Notes under the pieces: model-generated
Told to the model about the DNA's origin: nothing
What the model saw: only the letters and a program-made list of their open reading frames with translations
The model's database searches: none
Made by a program: the position numbers and the translations under genes
Assembly: GCA_963210315.1 (NCBI GenBank)
Contig: OY723274.1
Span: forward strand, 1,240,001 to 1,304,000
DNA: 64,000 bases
Direction of reading: 5' to 3'
From: Rhynchopus euleeides
Lineage: Eukaryota > Euglenozoa > Diplonemea > Diplonemida > Diplonemidae
Shown here: one piece after another, positions 61,201 to 64,000 of the stretch
Numbering within the stretch: position 1 is the first letter of the stretch
Layout: each line of letters opens with the position of its first letter

Positions 61201-64000
61201 GAGAATGGTGTCCGAGACCCAGGCGGCAGTGTCTGACCCCAGGGAAGTACTGAAAATGGTGTCCGGGACCCAGGCGGCAGTGTCTGACCCCAGGGAAGTG
61301 CTGAAAATGGTGTCCGAGACCCAGGCGGCAGTGTCTGACCCCAGGGAAGTACTGAAATGGGTGTCCGGGACCCAGGCGGCAGTGTCCGACCCCAGGGAAG
61401 TGCTGAAAATGGTGTCCGAGACCCAGGCGGCAGTGTCTGACCCCAGGGAAGTACTGAAATGGGTGTCCGGGACCCAGGCGGCAGTGTCTGACCCCAGGGA
61501 AGTGCTGAAAATGGTGTCCGGGACCCGGGCGGCAGTGTCCGACCCCAGGGAAGTGCTGAAAATGGTGTCCGGGACCCAGGCGGCAGTGTCCGACCCCAGG
61601 AAAGTGCTGAAAATGGTGTCCGGGACCCAGGCGGCAGTGTCTGACCCCAGGGAAGTACTGAAAATGGTGTCCGGGACCCAGTCGGCAGTGTCTGACCCCA
61701 GGGAAGTGCTGAAAATGGTGTCCGAGACCCAGGCGGCAGTGTCCGACCCGAGGGAAGTACTGAAAATGGTGTCCGGGACCCAGGCGGCAGTGTCTGACCC
61801 CAGGGAAGTACTGAAAATGGTGTCCGAGACCCAGGCGGCAGTGTCTGACCCCAGGGAAGTACTGAAATGGGTGTCCGGGACCCAGGCGGCAGTGTCCGAC
61901 CCCAGGGAAGTGCTGAAAATGGTGTCCGAGACCCAGGCGGCAGTGTCCGACCCCAGGGAAGTGCTGAAAATGGTGTCCCGGACCCAGGCGGCAGTGTCTG
62001 ACCCCAGGGAAGTACTGAAAATGGTGTCCGGGACCCAGGCGGCAGTGTCTGACCCCAGGGAAGTGCTGAAAATGGTGTCCGGGACCCAGGCGGCAGTGTC
62101 CGACCCCAGGGAAGTGCTGAAAATGGTGTCCGGGACCCGGGCGGCAGTCTCCGACCCCAGGAAAGTGCTGAAAATGGTGTCCGGGACCCAGGCGGCAGTG
62201 TCCGACCCCAGGGAAGTGCTGAAAATGGTGTCCGGGACCCAGGCGGCAGTGTCTGACCCCAGGGAAGTGCTGAAAATGGTGTCCGGGACCCAGGCGGCAG
62301 TGTCCGACCCCAGGGAAGTGCTGAAAATGGTGTCCGGGACCCAGGCGGCAGTGTCCGACCCCAGGGAAGTGCTGAAAATGGTGTCCGGGACCCAGGCGGC
62401 AGTCTCCGACCCCAGGAAAGTGCTGAAAATGGTGTCCGGGACCCAGGCGGCAGTGTCTGACCCCAGGGAAGTGCTGAGAATGGTGTCCGACACCCAGGCG
62501 GCAGTGTCTGACCCCAGGGAAGTGCTGAAAATGGTGTCCGGGACCCAGGCGGCAGTCTCCGACCCCAGGGAAGTGCTGAAAATGGTGTCCGGGACCCAGG
62601 CGGCAGTGTCCGACCCCAGGGAAGTGCTGAAAATGGTGTCCGGGACCCAGGCGGCAGTCTCCGACCCCAGGAAAGTGCTGAAAATGGTGTCCGGGACCCA
62701 GGCGGCAGTGTCTGACCCCAGGGAAGTGCTGAGAATGGTGTCCGACACCCAGGCGGCAGTGTCTGACCCCAGGGAAGTGCTGAAAATGGTGTCCGGGACC
62801 CGGGCGGCAGTGTCCGACCCCAGGGAAGTGCTGAAAATGGTGTCCGGGACCCAGGCGGCAGTGTCCGACCCCAGGGAAGTGCTGAAAATGGTGTCCGGGA
62901 CCCGGGCGGCAGTGTCCGACCCCAGGGAAGTGCTGAATATGGTGTCCGGGACCCAGGCGGCAGTCTCCGACCCCAGGAAAGTGCTGAAAATGGTGTCCGG
63001 GACCCAGGCGGCAGTGTCTGACCCCAGGGAAGTGCTGAGAATGGTGTCCGAGACCCAGGCGGCAGTGTCTGACCCCAGGGAAGTGCTGAAAATGGTGTCC
63101 GGGACCCAGGCGGCAGTGTCCGACCCCAGGGAAGTGCTGAAAATGGTGTCCGGGACCCAGGCGGCAGTGTCTGACCCCAGGGAAGTACTGAAAATGGTGT
63201 CCGGGACCCAGGCGGCAGTGTCTGACCCCAGGGAAGTACTGAAATGGGTGTCCGGGACCCAGGCGGCAGTGTCTGACCCCAGGGAAGTACTGAAAATGGT
63301 GTCCGGGACCCAGGCGGCAGTGGCTGACCCCAGGGAAGTGCTGAAAATGGTGTCCGAGACCCAGGCGGCAGTGTCTGACCCCAGGGAAGTACTGAAATGG
63401 GTGTCCGGGACCCAGGCGGCAGTGTCCGACCCCAGGGAAGTGCTGAAAATGGTGTCCGGGACCCGGGCGGCAGTGTCCGACCCCAGGGAAGTGCTGAAAA
63501 TGGTGTCCGGGACCCAGGCGGCAGTGTCTGACCCCAGGGAAGTGCTGAAAATGGTGTCCGGGACCCAGGCGGCAGTGTCCGACCCCAGGAAAGTGCTGAA
63601 AATGGTGTCCGGGACCCAGGCGGCAGTGTCTGACCCCAGGGAAGTACTGAAAATGGTGTCCGGTACCCAGTCGGCAGTGTCTGACCCCAGGGAAGTGCTG
63701 AAAATGGTGTCCGGGACCCAGGCGGCAGTGTCCGACCCCATGGAAGTGCTGAAAATGGTGTCCGGGACCCGGGCGGCAGTGTCCGACCCCAGGGAAGTGC
63801 TGAAAATGGTGTCCGGGACCCAGGCGGCAGTCTCCGACCCCAGGAAAGTGCTGAAAATGGTGTCCGGGACCCAGGCGGCAGTGTCTGACCCCAGGGAAGT
63901 GCTGAAAATGGTGTCCGGGACCCAGGCGGCAGTGTCTGACCCCAGGGAAGTGCTGAAAATGGTGTCCGGGACCCGGGCGGCAGTGTCCGACCCCAGGGAA
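52248..64000 (+). repeat. 51 bp satellite, block 2 (about 230 units, continues past window)
   Basis: Same unit as block 1. From GTGTCTGAC at 52253 to GTGTCCGAC at 63983 is 11730 bp, exactly 230 x 51, so the net length change is zero over 230 units. Rare variants recur at fixed offsets: GGGACGCAGG at 53615 and 58919 (5304 bp, 104 units); GCTGAATATGG at 59821 and 62932, GTGGCTGACC at 60209 and 63320, and GGTACCCAGTCGG at 60551 and 63662 (each 3111 bp, 61 units). The plus frame VSGTQAAVSDPREVLKM stays open from the retrotransposon edge to the window end. Confidence 0.95.

Noticed and set aside
52224..63741. Minus-strand ORFs of 1282-2353 codons over satellite block 2
   Set aside because: Same reason. 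The start points are arbitrary GTG-type codons created by unit variants, for example at 58109.

Overview
The window looks like eukaryotic nuclear DNA from a GC-rich, transposon-rich genome. A unicellular alga or related protist is my best guess, by analogy with green-algal tyrosine-recombinase retrotransposons; the host cannot be identified from this sequence. Apart from one hypothetical ORF and a possible captured exon, everything recognisable is mobile or satellite DNA. No bacterial operon, rRNA, tRNA or CRISPR array was seen.

Layout. 1-5242: two copies of one tyrosine-recombinase retrotransposon (DIRS order, PAT/Ngaro/Kangaroo-like split direct repeats). A minus-strand copy, cut by the window edge, sits inside the gag of a plus-strand copy, and that copy is inserted in an OTU-domain LINE (5243-7583). 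7688-8784: hAT-like non-autonomous element with a nested MITE. 9205-9960: deletion derivative of the pogo-like transposon found at 29.9 kb. 10.4-14.0 kb: hairpin, simple repeats and a CGTTA-rich inverted-repeat element. 14211-15158: hypothetical protein. 15620-29188: an 8.4 kb OTU-domain, restriction-like-endonuclease LINE, interrupted at 16960-22080 by a second, complete tyrosine-recombinase retrotransposon of 5121 bp. 29878-37826: pogo-like DNA transposon whose ORF joins a Ulp1-type protease to a CENP-B/DDE transposase with a zinc knuckle. It carries an inserted 3.6 kb element that holds further MITEs. 37938-41226: tandem array of 223 bp units. 41227-42579: direct repeats. 42580 to the window end: a 51 bp satellite of about 320 units, interrupted at 47127-52247 by a near-identical second copy of the 5121 bp retrotransposon.

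How the parts fit. Nesting gives relative ages. A dispersed repeat (R1) was hit by the LINE, which was hit by the tyrosine-recombinase element. The same element also landed in the satellite, and I found one base difference between the two copies, so it moved recently. Split repeats A1-gag-YR-RT/RNaseH-B1-A2-B2, clean insertion without target duplication, and intact recombinase and RT motifs agree with replication through a circular intermediate. Two unrelated element classes here, the OTU LINEs and the Ulp1 pogo element, both carry ubiquitin/SUMO-type cysteine protease domains; this is the most unusual biology in the window.
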